Notes: generated by a model from the letters alone, not told the origin. A stretch of DNA of 43,665 nucleotides from Mucilaginibacter sp. (GCA_030445275.1 JAUCSE010000059.1:1-43665); one strand, 5' to 3'; numbered from the stretch's first letter, positions 24,391 to 33,049 are shown. Numbers and translations: made by a program.

Positions 24391-25908
24391 TTAATTCTTT
24401 TTGCCGTTTACAGGTAAAGTGAACCAGGTAAATCCGTCGCGGGCAATTAGTGCCTCGGCAGCTTCAGGTCCCCATGAATCGGCAGAATAGTTAGGGAAAT
24501 TCAGGCTCTTTTTATTTTGCCAGGTGCTTAGTATCGGCATAACCAGTTCCCATGCCGCTTCTACCTGGTCGCCACGCATAAACAGCGTTTGATCGCCAAG
24601 CATGGTATCCAGTATCAGCGTTTCATAAGCTTCAGGCGCCTGGTTGGTGTAGGTACCTTTATAATCAAACACCATATCAACAGCGTTTAACACCATATCA
24701 ATTCCGGGGCGTTTGGCCTGCACCTGCAAGCGGATGCTCATTTCGGGCTGTATACTGATGATCAGCCTGTTTTGCTGCCAGCTTTCGGCTGCCTCGGTTG
24801 GGAATATCAAATGCGGTACATCCTTAAACTGGATGGTAATAACCGATGATGATTGATGCATACGTTTACCTGTACGCAGGTAAAACGGAACACCTTGCCA
24901 GCGCCAGTTATCAATAAAGAATTTGATGGCTGCAAAAGTTTCGGTGTTCGACTCCGGATTAACCTTTGGCTCCTCGCGATAGCCGGGAACTTCTTTGCCT
25001 TTCATCCAGCCGCTGCCGTACTGACCTCTAACGGCCGAATTACGTACATCCTCCGGACTAAACCTACGCATGGCCTTTAATACGTCAACCTTGCGGTCGC
25101 GCACTTCATCAGCATTAAAGCTAACAGGCGGTTCCATGGCTACGTGGCAAAGCAGTTGCAGCAGGTGATTCTGGATCATATCGCGCATAGCGCCCGATCC
25201 ATCATAGTAGTCGCCGCGTTCTTCAACACCCAATTGCTCGGTAACCGAGATCTGTACGTGCTCAATATAGTTACGGTTCCACAGTGGCTCCATAATGGAG
25301 TTGGCAAAGCGGAAAGCCATGATATTCTGCACAGTTTCTTTACCCAGGTAATGGTCAATACGATAGATCTGTGATTCATCAAAAATACTTGATAGCAATT
25401 GATTCAGTTCCTTAGCTGTTTCCAGATCGTGGCCAAACGGTTTTTCGATGATGATCCTTACGCGTTTTTTATCGTCGGCCAGTTTGGCTTTTGATATATT
25501 CGAAGCAATGATCGGGAAGAAATTTGGAGCTACAGCCAGGTAAAATATAACGTTGGCTTTAACCTTCCATTCGGTATTGTGTTTTTCAATACGTTTGCCA
25601 AATTCCTTATAAGTTTCAAAGTCGTTGGCATCTGATACCTGGTAATAAATATTTTTTACAAAGTCGGTCCATTTTTTCTCGTCAACTTTACCGCTGCGCG
25701 AAAACTGGTTGATATCGTTATGTAAATTCTCTCTGAATTGATCGTCGGTCAATTTGGTACGCCCGGTACCTATGATAGAAAATTGCTTTGGCAGCCAACC
25801 ATCTAAAAAGAGGTTATAAAGGGCCGGTGCAATTTTCCGGGAGTTTAAATCCCCTGTACCACCAAAAATGATGAATATAGTAGGATCTGATTTTGTTTGT
25901 GCGCTCAT
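24391..25908 (-). CDS. zwf: Glucose-6-phosphate 1-dehydrogenase
   Basis: 505 residues. Converts glucose-6-phosphate to 6-phosphogluconolactone with NADP+ reduction. The dinucleotide motif FGGTGDLNSRK is at 15-25, EKPFGHD at 155-161, and the active-site signature RIDHYLGKE at 183-191 with the catalytic histidine and substrate lysine. C-terminal SNTETFAAIKFFIDNWRW and PFYLRTGKRM are also as in the family. It is downstream of gnd but separated by about 550 bp of repeats and a four-helix-bundle pseudogene, so transcription through from gnd is doubtful. Confidence 0.96.
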   Translation of the reverse strand: MSAQTKSDPTIFIIFGGTGDLNSRKIAPALYNLFLDGWLPKQFSIIGTGRTKLTDDQFRENLHNDINQFSRSGKVDEKKWTDFVKNIYYQVSDANDFETYKEFGKRIEKHNTEWKVKANVIFYLAVAPNFFPIIASNISKAKLADDKKRVRIIIEKPFGHDLETAKELNQLLSSIFDESQIYRIDHYLGKETVQNIMAFRFANSIMEPLWNRNYIEHVQISVTEQLGVEERGDYYDGSGAMRDMIQNHLLQLLCHVAMEPPVSFNADEVRDRKVDVLKAMRRFSPEDVRNSAVRGQYGSGWMKGKEVPGYREEPKVNPESNTETFAAIKFFIDNWRWQGVPFYLRTGKRMHQSSSVITIQFKDVPHLIFPTEAAESWQQNRLIISIQPEMSIRLQVQAKRPGIDMVLNAVDMVFDYKGTYTNQAPEAYETLILDTMLGDQTLFMRGDQVEAAWELVMPILSTWQNKKSLNFPNYSADSWGPEAAEALIARDGFTWFTLPVNGKKN

Positions 25909-25922
25909 TGTTAATGTTTTTT

Positions 25923-26343
25923 TAGTATCAAGTAGTTAGTATCAAGTATCACGACCTTTTTCAGGTATTGAGGCTTTTTTTCAAGCCGTACACCATTTTC
26001 TGTATATCTGTAATTATTGTGCAAGCCTCTTCCAGCTTTTGCTGACTTATATAATCAAACTCTTTAGCAATAATCAATTGTGTCTCTAATTCAAAAGAAG
26101 ACCTTAATGCTATACTTAAAAACGATGTAGCTCTTTATTCGATCCTCTTCCGCAACCCTCTGCAATATTAGAAGGTATTGAAACAGCCGAGCGTATCAAT
26201 TGGGAAATTAATCCATATTTCTCTTCGGAAGGTAAAGTTTTGCATAGTTGAAATACAATTTTCGATATTTCGATTCCTGCTTTCCATACTTTCAGTTCCT
26301 TGAAATTATGCATTCCTGTCTTGATACTAGCTACTTGATATTA
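25923..26343. mobile_element. Inverted-repeat element carrying a four-helix-bundle gene
   Basis: The left end TAGTATCAAGTAGTTAGTAT plus CAAG (25923-25946) is repeated in inverted form at 26320-26343 with 22 of 24 positions matching. The pair encloses exactly one gene, a four-helix-bundle (S23/IVS) protein now frameshifted. The same ends bound an empty 97-bp element 26 bp away, which suggests an autonomous/derived pair. No transposase is present, so the mechanism is unknown. Confidence 0.6.
25961..26313 (-). pseudogene. Four-helix-bundle protein (S23/IVS family), frameshifted
   Basis: The first part reads MHNFKELKVWKAGIEISKI then ...YGLISQLIRSAVSIPSNIAEGCGRGSNKEL, the signature of the TIGR02436 four-helix-bundle family related to proteins of 23S rRNA intervening sequences and to Avd of diversity-generating retroelements. 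It then meets a stop (TAA) after KELHRF. The expected continuation SFLSIALRSSFELETQLIIA and ...YGLKKSLNT is present in another frame and ends at 25961, so about one base has been lost near 26128-26134. Total length if repaired is about 118 residues, normal for the family. It lies between inverted repeats and is probably inactive. A sequencing error cannot be excluded. Confidence 0.8.
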
Positions 26344-26369
26344 ACTCTTCTTATTTTTTAGTATTTATC

Positions 26370-26466
26370 TAGTATCAAGTAGCTAGTATCAAGTATCACG
26401 ACTTCTAAAAATGGCATTGATAGCACATAAAAAATCTTGATACTTGATACTAGCTACTTGATACTA
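26370..26466. repeat. 97-bp MITE-like element with 31-bp inverted ends
   Basis: The left end (26370-26400) starts TAGTATCAAGTAGCTAGTAT and its inverted copy is at 26436-26466 (30 of 31 matches), around a 35-bp centre. The ends are the same sequence as those of the gene-bearing element at 25923-26343. Its last bases CTA form the TAG stop codon of gnd. Confidence 0.8.
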
Positions 26467-27888
26467 ACTCTCTGGTGCCCATTGTGTATGGAAGGTACCT
26501 TCTTTACCTATTAACTCGTAGGTGTGTGCGCCAAAATAATCGCGCTGGGCCTGAGTAAGGTTTGATGGCATCCTTGCACTGCGGAAAGCATCAAAATAAC
26601 TTAATGATGCGGCGTAAGCTGGTGTAGCTATACCGGCAGCAATAGTTTTTGACAATAATTTCCTGATACCCGGTACCGCGCCCTGAACCAATGCTTGTAC
26701 ATTGCTATCCAGCAGCAGGTGCTCTAGTTTGGCATCTTTTTCGTATGCTTTAAAAATATCGTTCAAGAATTTTGAACGGATGATACAGCCACCACGCCAT
26801 ATCTTGGCTATCTCGCCCAGGTGCAGGTCATATTGATACTCTGCCGATGCGTTTGATAGTAATTGCATACCCTGCGCGTAACTGATGATCATGGTGAAAT
26901 ACAATGCCTGCTCCAAAGCGGCAATCACCTCGGTTTTATCAGCATCTAAAACAATAGGATCTTTGGCGTAAAGCGCAGCTGCTTTTTCGCGCAGTTGTTT
27001 GTATTTCGACAGATCGCGCATAGACACTGCGGTATCAATGGTAGGTATTGGCGCCTGCAGGTCCATAGCTACCTGCGAGGTCCATTTACCGGTACCTTTG
27101 GCACGGGCCTCGTCCTTAATATCATCTAACAATAAATGATCGGTACCCGGCGCTTTATATTTAAAGATATCCTTGGTGATATCCAGCAGGAACGATTGTA
27201 GCCTGCCTTCATTCCATTCGGTAAAAATTTTACCGATCTCGTCGTTGCTTAGTTTCAAGCCTTTTTTCAGTACCTCGTAGGTTTCAGCAATCAGCTGCAT
27301 AATACCGTACTCAATACCGTTGTGCACCATTTTTACAAAGTGACCTGATGCACCCGGACCAATATAGGTAACGCAGGGCACGCCATCAACTTTGGCGGCA
27401 ATGGCCTCAAATATCGGCTTCATTACGTTGTAGGCTTGTTTATCGCCACCCGGCATCATGCTTGGGCCACGACGCGCACCTTCTTCGCCGCCAGACACAC
27501 CCATGCCAAAGAAATGCAGACCAATGGCCTCCAGTTCTTCCACACGGCGGTTGGTATCGGTAAAGTGCGAGTTACCGCCATCAATTAAAATATCGCCTTT
27601 CTCCAATAGTGGAGTAAGTTCTTCAATTACACTATCCACAATTTTACCGGCCGGAACCAGCATCATGATAGCACGAGGCGTGGTAAGGCTTTGTATAAAT
27701 TCCTTCACATCGCTAAAGCCTTTAACGGCAAGGTCGCCGGCTTCTTCGTTTAGTGATGCTACTTTGGTGGTATCTTTATCATGTCCGGCTACGGCAAAGC
27801 CATGATCGGCCATGTTCAGCAGTAAGCTGCGGCCCATAACGCCTAAGCCTATCATACCGAAAGCATATTTATTGGTTGTTGCGCTCAT
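26464..27888 (-). CDS. gnd: 6-phosphogluconate dehydrogenase, decarboxylating
   Basis: 474 residues of the long (dimeric, usually NADP-dependent) class. It oxidises and decarboxylates 6-phosphogluconate to ribulose-5-phosphate. MIGLGVMGRSL is at 12-22, LIDGGNSHFTDT near 96-107, GVSGGEEGARRGPSMMPGG near 130-148, and HFVKMVHNGIEYG near 183-195 with the catalytic lysine. The last codons run straight into an inverted-repeat element, whose terminal CTA supplies the TAG stop, so the C-terminal tail (after FHTQWAPES) may have been altered by that insertion. Downstream on the strand lies zwf; upstream lies the HAD gene. Confidence 0.95.
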   Translation of the reverse strand: MSATTNKYAFGMIGLGVMGRSLLLNMADHGFAVAGHDKDTTKVASLNEEAGDLAVKGFSDVKEFIQSLTTPRAIMMLVPAGKIVDSVIEELTPLLEKGDILIDGGNSHFTDTNRRVEELEAIGLHFFGMGVSGGEEGARRGPSMMPGGDKQAYNVMKPIFEAIAAKVDGVPCVTYIGPGASGHFVKMVHNGIEYGIMQLIAETYEVLKKGLKLSNDEIGKIFTEWNEGRLQSFLLDITKDIFKYKAPGTDHLLLDDIKDEARAKGTGKWTSQVAMDLQAPIPTIDTAVSMRDLSKYKQLREKAAALYAKDPIVLDADKTEVIAALEQALYFTMIISYAQGMQLLSNASAEYQYDLHLGEIAKIWRGGCIIRSKFLNDIFKAYEKDAKLEHLLLDSNVQALVQGAVPGIRKLLSKTIAAGIATPAYAASLSYFDAFRSARMPSNLTQAQRDYFGAHTYELIGKEGTFHTQWAPES

Positions 27889-27927
27889 TTTATTATTTTA
27901 GTTTATTGGTTCATTGTAGCTATTTGG

Positions 27928-28008
27928 CCTCACCCTGCCCTCTCCAAAGGAGAGGGTTCAAAAAGACTGAAGTTAAAATCCTCTCCTTTGGAGAGGATTT
28001 AGGTGAGG
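27928..28008. repeat. Complete palindrome of repeat family D
   Basis: CCTCACCCTGCCCTCTCC followed by AAAGGAGAGGG, matched by CCTCTCCTTTGGAGAGG and TTTAGGTGAGG. The ends CCTCACC / GGTGAGG pair. It sits between gnd and the HAD gene; a half copy is at 19187. Confidence 0.75.
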
Positions 28009-28015
28009 CTAATTA

Positions 28016-28642
28016 TTAATGAGCCCCATTTTCTTTTTTCAGATCTTCTAATATTTGTTTGGTGGTTTCGAAGTCGGTATGCTGAAAAGAACGGATACCC
28101 AGTTTTTGGGCCGCGTTTACAAACATGATCCTGTCATCAAAATACACACATTGTTGCGGCGATGCCTGGGCAATACCCATAGCCAGCTGCCATATACCCG
28201 GATCAGGCTTGCGCATTTTTACCTCGCACGATGATACAAAGGCATCAAAGCACTCATGCAGCTTAAATTTTTTAACCCGGTAATCATTCAGTTCCTTACC
28301 CTCGTTATTTACCGAGATAATGCGGAAACCACAATCCTTTTTCCACTCCTTCAACCATTTCAGCGTTTTAGGCAGTTCAACAGACTGGGCGAATATAAAT
28401 TCCTTAAAATCCTCGCGAACAAAATCGCGAGGGTGGTTAAATACTACCGTATCCAGGTACTCATCAAGGGTAACGCTGCCAATTTCATATACGTTAAATA
28501 TAAAATTGTGCAGCTCATTCACTTCGGCATAATCCAAACCGAATTTTTCTGATGCTTTTTTCCGGGATTCATGACCCCAACCGTTGGAAAGCAAAATGCC
28601 TCCAACGTCAAAAAAAAGTATTTTAACACTTGCAGCTTCCAT
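28016..28642 (-). CDS. HAD-superfamily sugar-phosphatase-like hydrolase (YihX-like)
   Basis: 208 residues, HAD subfamily IA with a helical cap. Motif I is FFDVGG (Asp12 nucleophile), with Gly where most HADs have the second acid; this DxG form is also found in YihX-type glucose-1-phosphate phosphatases. Motif II is IISVNN, motif III lysine is in KMRKPDP and motif IV is VYFDDR. It begins 8 nt after tal, so it is in the same operon, which suggests a sugar-phosphate substrate or a repair phosphatase for a by-product of the pathway. The substrate is inference. Confidence 0.85.
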   Translation of the reverse strand: MEAASVKILFFDVGGILLSNGWGHESRKKASEKFGLDYAEVNELHNFIFNVYEIGSVTLDEYLDTVVFNHPRDFVREDFKEFIFAQSVELPKTLKWLKEWKKDCGFRIISVNNEGKELNDYRVKKFKLHECFDAFVSSCEVKMRKPDPGIWQLAMGIAQASPQQCVYFDDRIMFVNAAQKLGIRSFQHTDFETTKQILEDLKKENGAH

Positions 28643-28650
28643 AAAGCAAA

Positions 28651-29748
28651 TTAACTTACTTTACTTTTTTGCTCTTCAATAGCGTTCAACAGTTTTTCAA
28701 AAGGTTTGTTGAATTTCTCGATGCCTTCATCTTCCAGTTGCTGGGTAATGGCATCCAGGTCAATACCCAGATCTTTCAGTTTTGCTAAAGTAGCGGTTGC
28801 TTCTGCCAGGCCACTTTCAAGCGTGTTGGCGGCAATACCATGATCGCGGAAAGCGTCAACAGTTTCCAAAGGAACGGTATCAACAGTTTCAGGGCCAATC
28901 AAAGCCTCTACATATTTGGTATCTTTAAACGCAGGGTTTTTGCTGCCGGTACTTGCCCATAGTAAACGTTGTTTCTGCGCACCTTTAGCTGCCAGTTTTT
29001 CCCATCTAGCACCACTGAACACCCTTTTATAAATTTCGTATGCTTTTTTTGCTGACGCGATAGCTACCTCGCCAACTAATGCTTTTTCGCCTTTTGCTTC
29101 CAGTAATGGATCAACAATCACATCAATACGGCTTAAGAAAAAGCTGGCTACTGATGAAATATGACCGATCTCATGACCTGCAGCCAAATGATCCTCTAAA
29201 CCTGAAATATAAGCTTCGGTAACAGCTTCATAACGCTCTAAACCAAAAAGCAGGGTTACGTTGATGTTGATGCCTTTGGCAATTGACTGCCTGATAGCTG
29301 CTAAACCCGGTTGTGTACCCGGGATTTTGATCATTACGTTTTTGCGGTCAACTTTTTTCCAAAGTTCGGCTGCTTGTTTAGCTGTACCTTCGGTATCTAA
29401 TGCCAGGAACGGAGAAACCTCCAGACTTACATAACCATCTTCTGCTTTCGACTCATCATATACACCTTTGAACAAGTCTGTTGCCTGTTGAATATCTTTT
29501 ACAGCTAAACCAAAAAACAGTTGTTCGTTGTCGTCAGTAGTTTTTGACAGTTCAACAATATCGTTATCATAGTCAGCGCTGCTGGTGATGGCTTTTTCAA
29601 AAATCGCGGGGTTTGAGGTTACGCCTCTTACACCATCTTCATCAATCAGCTTTTGCAGCTTTCCGGATGCCATGATCTCGCGGTCAATAAAATCAAGCCA
29701 GATGCTTTGTCCGAAACTATGTATTTGCTTTACATTATTAGTTGCCAT
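28651..29748 (-). CDS. tal: Transaldolase
   Basis: 365 residues, the longer bacterial subfamily (about 360-375). It moves a dihydroxyacetone unit between sedoheptulose-7-phosphate and glyceraldehyde-3-phosphate. GVTSNPAIFEKAI at 42-54 and VMIKIPGTQPGLAAI at 138-152 carry the family signature, with Lys141 forming the Schiff base; NVTLLFGLERY follows, then SRIDVIVDPLL. It lies 8 nt upstream of the HAD gene on the same strand and 487 bp downstream of rpiA, from which it is separated by a palindrome cluster, so it likely has its own promoter. Confidence 0.95.
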   Translation of the reverse strand: MATNNVKQIHSFGQSIWLDFIDREIMASGKLQKLIDEDGVRGVTSNPAIFEKAITSSADYDNDIVELSKTTDDNEQLFFGLAVKDIQQATDLFKGVYDESKAEDGYVSLEVSPFLALDTEGTAKQAAELWKKVDRKNVMIKIPGTQPGLAAIRQSIAKGININVTLLFGLERYEAVTEAYISGLEDHLAAGHEIGHISSVASFFLSRIDVIVDPLLEAKGEKALVGEVAIASAKKAYEIYKRVFSGARWEKLAAKGAQKQRLLWASTGSKNPAFKDTKYVEALIGPETVDTVPLETVDAFRDHGIAANTLESGLAEATATLAKLKDLGIDLDAITQQLEDEGIEKFNKPFEKLLNAIEEQKSKVS

Positions 29749-29917
29749 ATTAGGATTTGTTTTAATTTATCTATTAAAATTATTTACAGGCAGATGTATG
29801 TTTTACAAATGACGGTTGTAACTGCCCAAGCCGCTGCATTTGTATTGAAGGAATAAAGTTCCTAAATTATATTCTAAATTCAGTAACCTTAATATCATTG
29901 TTTAAAGAACTCCTTGC

Positions 29918-30176
29918 AGAAGACGCAGGTGATGCGTCTCTACGTTTTATTCTTACCCGTTGTTTGTGTCCTCACAAACAACATTTCCAACGGTATTAAA
30001 CGCGGTTGTTTGTGAGGACACAAACCATGGAGGCACATCCCCCGCCAGTTCAAGCGTCCTTCGCTTGAACTTATGCCAATGGTGTTAGCGTCCACGCTAA
30101 CACAACAAATAAACTATTTAAAGTTAGCGTGGACGCTTACCTCAAGACATTATTCAAGCGTTGACGCTTGAATAGG
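29918..30176. repeat. Cluster of seven short palindromes between tal and rpiA
   Basis: In order: AGACGCA...TGCGTCT (29921-29939); GTTGTTTGTG-tcct-CACAAACAAC (29959-29982); an inverted copy of the latter (30004-30026); GTTCAAGCG-tcctt-CGCTTGAAC (30048-30070); GTGTTAGCGT-cc-ACGCTAACAC (30082-30103); an inverted partial copy (30122-30140); ATTCAAGCGT-tg-ACGCTTGAAT (30152-30173). All arms but the sixth are perfect or nearly so. The remainder of 29749-30235 is A/T-rich and contains no gene. Confidence 0.85.
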
Positions 30177-30235
30177 CGTTTTGTTTTTTCTTTTTATCCT
30201 TTGTCTTTTATCCAAAAGTCTTTTATCCCAAAGTC

Positions 30236-30940
30236 CTAATTAGCTGCCACCAAAATGTTCAGATCATAACCAATAAAAAGACCGCTTTCAATAACACCGG
30301 TTATTGATTTGATGTCCTTTTCCATGCTTTTGGGCACCTCTTTAAAGCGGCAATCCAATATCATGTTGTTATTTTCTGAAATGATGGGACCATCCTTCCC
30401 TTTTGCCGGTCTGATCACGATACTGTTGGCGCCCAATTTTGTTAACTCAGCCTCCACATGCAATAAAGCCTGCGGAAATACCTCAATAGGGATAGGAAAG
30501 TTGGTACCTATTTTATCCACCATTTTTGAATCGTCAACAATAATATAATTCACCAGGCTTGAGCTGATCAGGAGTTTCTCTTTAAACATCGCACCACCAC
30601 GACCTTTGATCAGACTGTTATCAGGGTCAACCTCATCGGCGCCGTCAAACAGCCAATCGGGTTTGTTTTCAAACAGGCTGGTAAGCGGTATGCCCAGCTT
30701 AGTGCAAAACATCGAGATCTCCAGCGAAGTAGGGATAGCTAAAACATGAAGCTTTTCGGTCTTGATGCGTTCGGCAATAGCAAGCAGGGCCATATACACC
30801 GTTGAACCCGACCCAACACCAAGCACGTCGCCATCCTTTACTTTGGCGGCAATCTCTTCGGCTACCTTTTGTTTCCCGGTAACGTTAATGATCTCGCTTG
30901 ACCATTCCAGGTCTTTGATGAGTTTACTATTCCAGTTCAT
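30236..30940 (-). CDS. rpiA: Ribose-5-phosphate isomerase A
   Basis: 234 residues. Interconverts ribose-5-phosphate and ribulose-5-phosphate. The phosphate loop GVGSGSTVY is at 41-49, DGADEVDPDN at 99-108 and KGRGGAMFKEKLL at 112-124, containing the catalytic acid and the conserved lysines. The length is normal. It lies 82 bp after tkt, with an inverted-repeat block in the gap, and is upstream of tal. An alternative downstream start would remove a weakly conserved N-terminus (MNWNSKLIKDLEW), but no better start is visible. Confidence 0.94.
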   Translation of the reverse strand: MNWNSKLIKDLEWSSEIINVTGKQKVAEEIAAKVKDGDVLGVGSGSTVYMALLAIAERIKTEKLHVLAIPTSLEISMFCTKLGIPLTSLFENKPDWLFDGADEVDPDNSLIKGRGGAMFKEKLLISSSLVNYIIVDDSKMVDKIGTNFPIPIEVFPQALLHVEAELTKLGANSIVIRPAKGKDGPIISENNNMILDCRFKEVPKSMEKDIKSITGVIESGLFIGYDLNILVAAN

Positions 30941-30947
30941 TTTTTTT

Positions 30948-31020
30948 AGATTTCAAATGTGCAGATTTCAGATGTGCAAATGATTAAAATCTGCACATCT
31001 GAAATCCGCACATCTGCACA
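30948..31020. repeat. Inverted repeat with tandem 17-mers between rpiA and tkt
   Basis: GCAGATTTCAGATGTGCA (30961-30978) pairs with TGCACATCTGAAATCCGC (30992-31009) at 17 of 18 positions. Related direct units flank both arms (AGATTTCAAATGTGC on the left, CATCTGCACATCT on the right). Confidence 0.7.
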
Positions 31021-31022
31021 TC

Positions 31023-33026
31023 TTACAACAGCGCTTTTGCTTTTTTAACTACATTATCAACCGTAAAGCCGAAGTGTTTGTAAAGGTCTTCTGCCGGGGC
31101 CGATTCACCAAAGGTGGTCATGCCCAGCATATCGCCTTCGTCTGTAGTATATTTATGCCAGCCCATTGGGGATGCCATTTCAACGGCCAAACGTTTACGG
31201 TATGCTTTAGGGAATACTTTTTCTTTATAAGCGGCATCCTGTTTTTCAAACAGCTCCCATGATGGGAAACTTACCACACGGGTAGAGATACCTTCGGCCT
31301 CCAACTTAGCTTGTGCTTCCATGATCAATGCCACCTCAGAACCGGTTGCTATCAGGATCAGGTCAGGATTTTTGCTGGCTTCTGACAGGATGTAAGCGCC
31401 TTTTTCCAAACCATCAGCTTTGCCGTATTTATCCTGGTCAAGGATAGGCAAGCCCTGGCGGGTGAATATCAATACCGTTGGTCCGCCTTTTTTCTCGATA
31501 GCCACGCGCCATGCATACGAAGTTTCGTTGGCATCAGCCGGACGGATAACCGTTAAATTAGGGATGGAACGCAGGGAAGCTAATTGCTCCACAGGCTGGT
31601 GAGTGGTACCATCCTCGCCCAAACCAATACTATCATGGGTATAAACAAATATCGGGCTGATCTTCATAATGGCTGCCAAACGGATTGGCGGGCGCATATA
31701 TTCAGAGAACATCAGGAAGGTAGCGCCAAAGGGAAGCACTCCCTTAGTTAATGCCATACCATTTAATGCCGAACCCATGGCATGCTCACGGATACCAAAG
31801 TGGAAGTTGCGGCCGTTCCTGTTCTCGGAAGTAAAGGAATCAAATTCCTTCAAATTAGTTTCTGTTGATGGCGAAAGATCCGCCGCACCACCAATCAGGT
31901 TTGGCAGGCTTGCTGCAACAGCGTTCAATACTTTGCCTGATGCCTGGCGGGTAGCCATTTTAGGGTCAGAGCCTTTAAATACCGGTAATTTATCTGTCCA
32001 GCCTTTGGGCAGTTCGCCTTTAAATGCGGCTTCGTACTCGGCGGCTAATTCAGGATATTTTGCTTTATAGTCGGCAAATAGTTTGTTCCATTTTTCTTCT
32101 TTGCCTTCGCCTTTAGCGCCTTTTTCATGGTAATATTCCAATACTTCGGCAGGTACGTTGAATGATTTTTCAGGATCAAAACCAAAGAATTTTTTAACCA
32201 GCTTAATTTCATCAGCACCAAGCGGCGATCCGTGCGAACCGGCGGTACCTGATTTGTTAGGGCTGCCATAAGCGATCAGTGAACGAACACGGATCAGTGA
32301 TGGTTTTTGTGTTTCGGCACGGGCGTTGATCAGGGCCAGCTCTAAAGCGTGGGTATCATTCACGTCGGCTACTTCCTGCACCTGCCATCCGTATGCGCGG
32401 AAACGGGCGCTTACATCTTCGTTAAAAGCAATATCAGTACTGCCTTCAATAGAGATGTGGTTATCATCATATAAATAGATCAGGTTACCCAGTTGTAAAT
32501 GGCCTGCCAGCGAAGCAGCCTCAGAGGTTACACCTTCCATCATATCACCATCGCTGGTGATAGCGTATATATTGTAATTAAAAAGATCAAAACCTGGTTT
32601 GTTATAGCGTGCTGCCAAATGTTTTTGCGCTATGGCAAAACCTACACCATTGGCAAAACCCTGACCCAACGGACCAGTAGTAACATCAACACCGGGAGCC
32701 AAACCATATTCCGGGTGACCAGCAGTTTTACTGTTCAACTGGCGGAATTGTTTGATATCATCTAAACTCAGATCATAACCTGTAAGGTACAAAAAGCTGT
32801 ACTGTAATATACAAGCGTGGCCGGCTGACAGGATAAACCTGTCGCGGTTTGCCCAATCAGGGTTTTTAGGGTTGTAGTTTAAAAACTTTGACCATAAAAC
32901 ATGGCCCATAGGTGCAAGCGCCATCGCGGTGCCGGGGTGACCAGAATTTGCTTTTTGTACAGCATCTGCAGATAGTATCCTCACGGTATCTATCGCTAAT
33001 TTCTCTATGTCCTTAGAATTTTCCAT
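31023..33026 (-). CDS. tkt: Transketolase
   Basis: 667 residues, full-length transketolase. A thiamine-diphosphate enzyme moving two-carbon units between ketoses and aldoses. KANSGHPGTAMALAPMGHVL at 25-44 holds His30; SAGHACILQY at 67-76 holds His70; the ThDP motif SDGDMMEG starts at 158, and DDNHISIEG near 187-195. The C-terminal pyrimidine domain begins near 355, with GIREHAMGSALNGMAL and TFLMFSEYMRP. The usual GHGS at 69-72 reads GHAC. It is preceded by the ROK kinase gene (23-nt gap) on the same strand, so both are likely one operon. Confidence 0.96.
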   Translation of the reverse strand: MENSKDIEKLAIDTVRILSADAVQKANSGHPGTAMALAPMGHVLWSKFLNYNPKNPDWANRDRFILSAGHACILQYSFLYLTGYDLSLDDIKQFRQLNSKTAGHPEYGLAPGVDVTTGPLGQGFANGVGFAIAQKHLAARYNKPGFDLFNYNIYAITSDGDMMEGVTSEAASLAGHLQLGNLIYLYDDNHISIEGSTDIAFNEDVSARFRAYGWQVQEVADVNDTHALELALINARAETQKPSLIRVRSLIAYGSPNKSGTAGSHGSPLGADEIKLVKKFFGFDPEKSFNVPAEVLEYYHEKGAKGEGKEEKWNKLFADYKAKYPELAAEYEAAFKGELPKGWTDKLPVFKGSDPKMATRQASGKVLNAVAASLPNLIGGAADLSPSTETNLKEFDSFTSENRNGRNFHFGIREHAMGSALNGMALTKGVLPFGATFLMFSEYMRPPIRLAAIMKISPIFVYTHDSIGLGEDGTTHQPVEQLASLRSIPNLTVIRPADANETSYAWRVAIEKKGGPTVLIFTRQGLPILDQDKYGKADGLEKGAYILSEASKNPDLILIATGSEVALIMEAQAKLEAEGISTRVVSFPSWELFEKQDAAYKEKVFPKAYRKRLAVEMASPMGWHKYTTDEGDMLGMTTFGESAPAEDLYKHFGFTVDNVVKKAKALL

Positions 33027-33049
33027 TAGTTATCGGTATTGTATTTGTT

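Noticed and set aside
25961..26313. Avd/diversity-generating retroelement
   Set aside because: The four-helix-bundle family is related to Avd, but there is no reverse transcriptase, template repeat or variable repeat nearby.
29918..30176. CRISPR-like array
   Set aside because: Palindromes differ from each other and spacing is irregular; there is no common direct repeat, no equal spacers, and no cas gene in the window.
31669..32070. 133-residue frame opposite tkt
   Set aside because: Shadow of the transketolase coding sequence.
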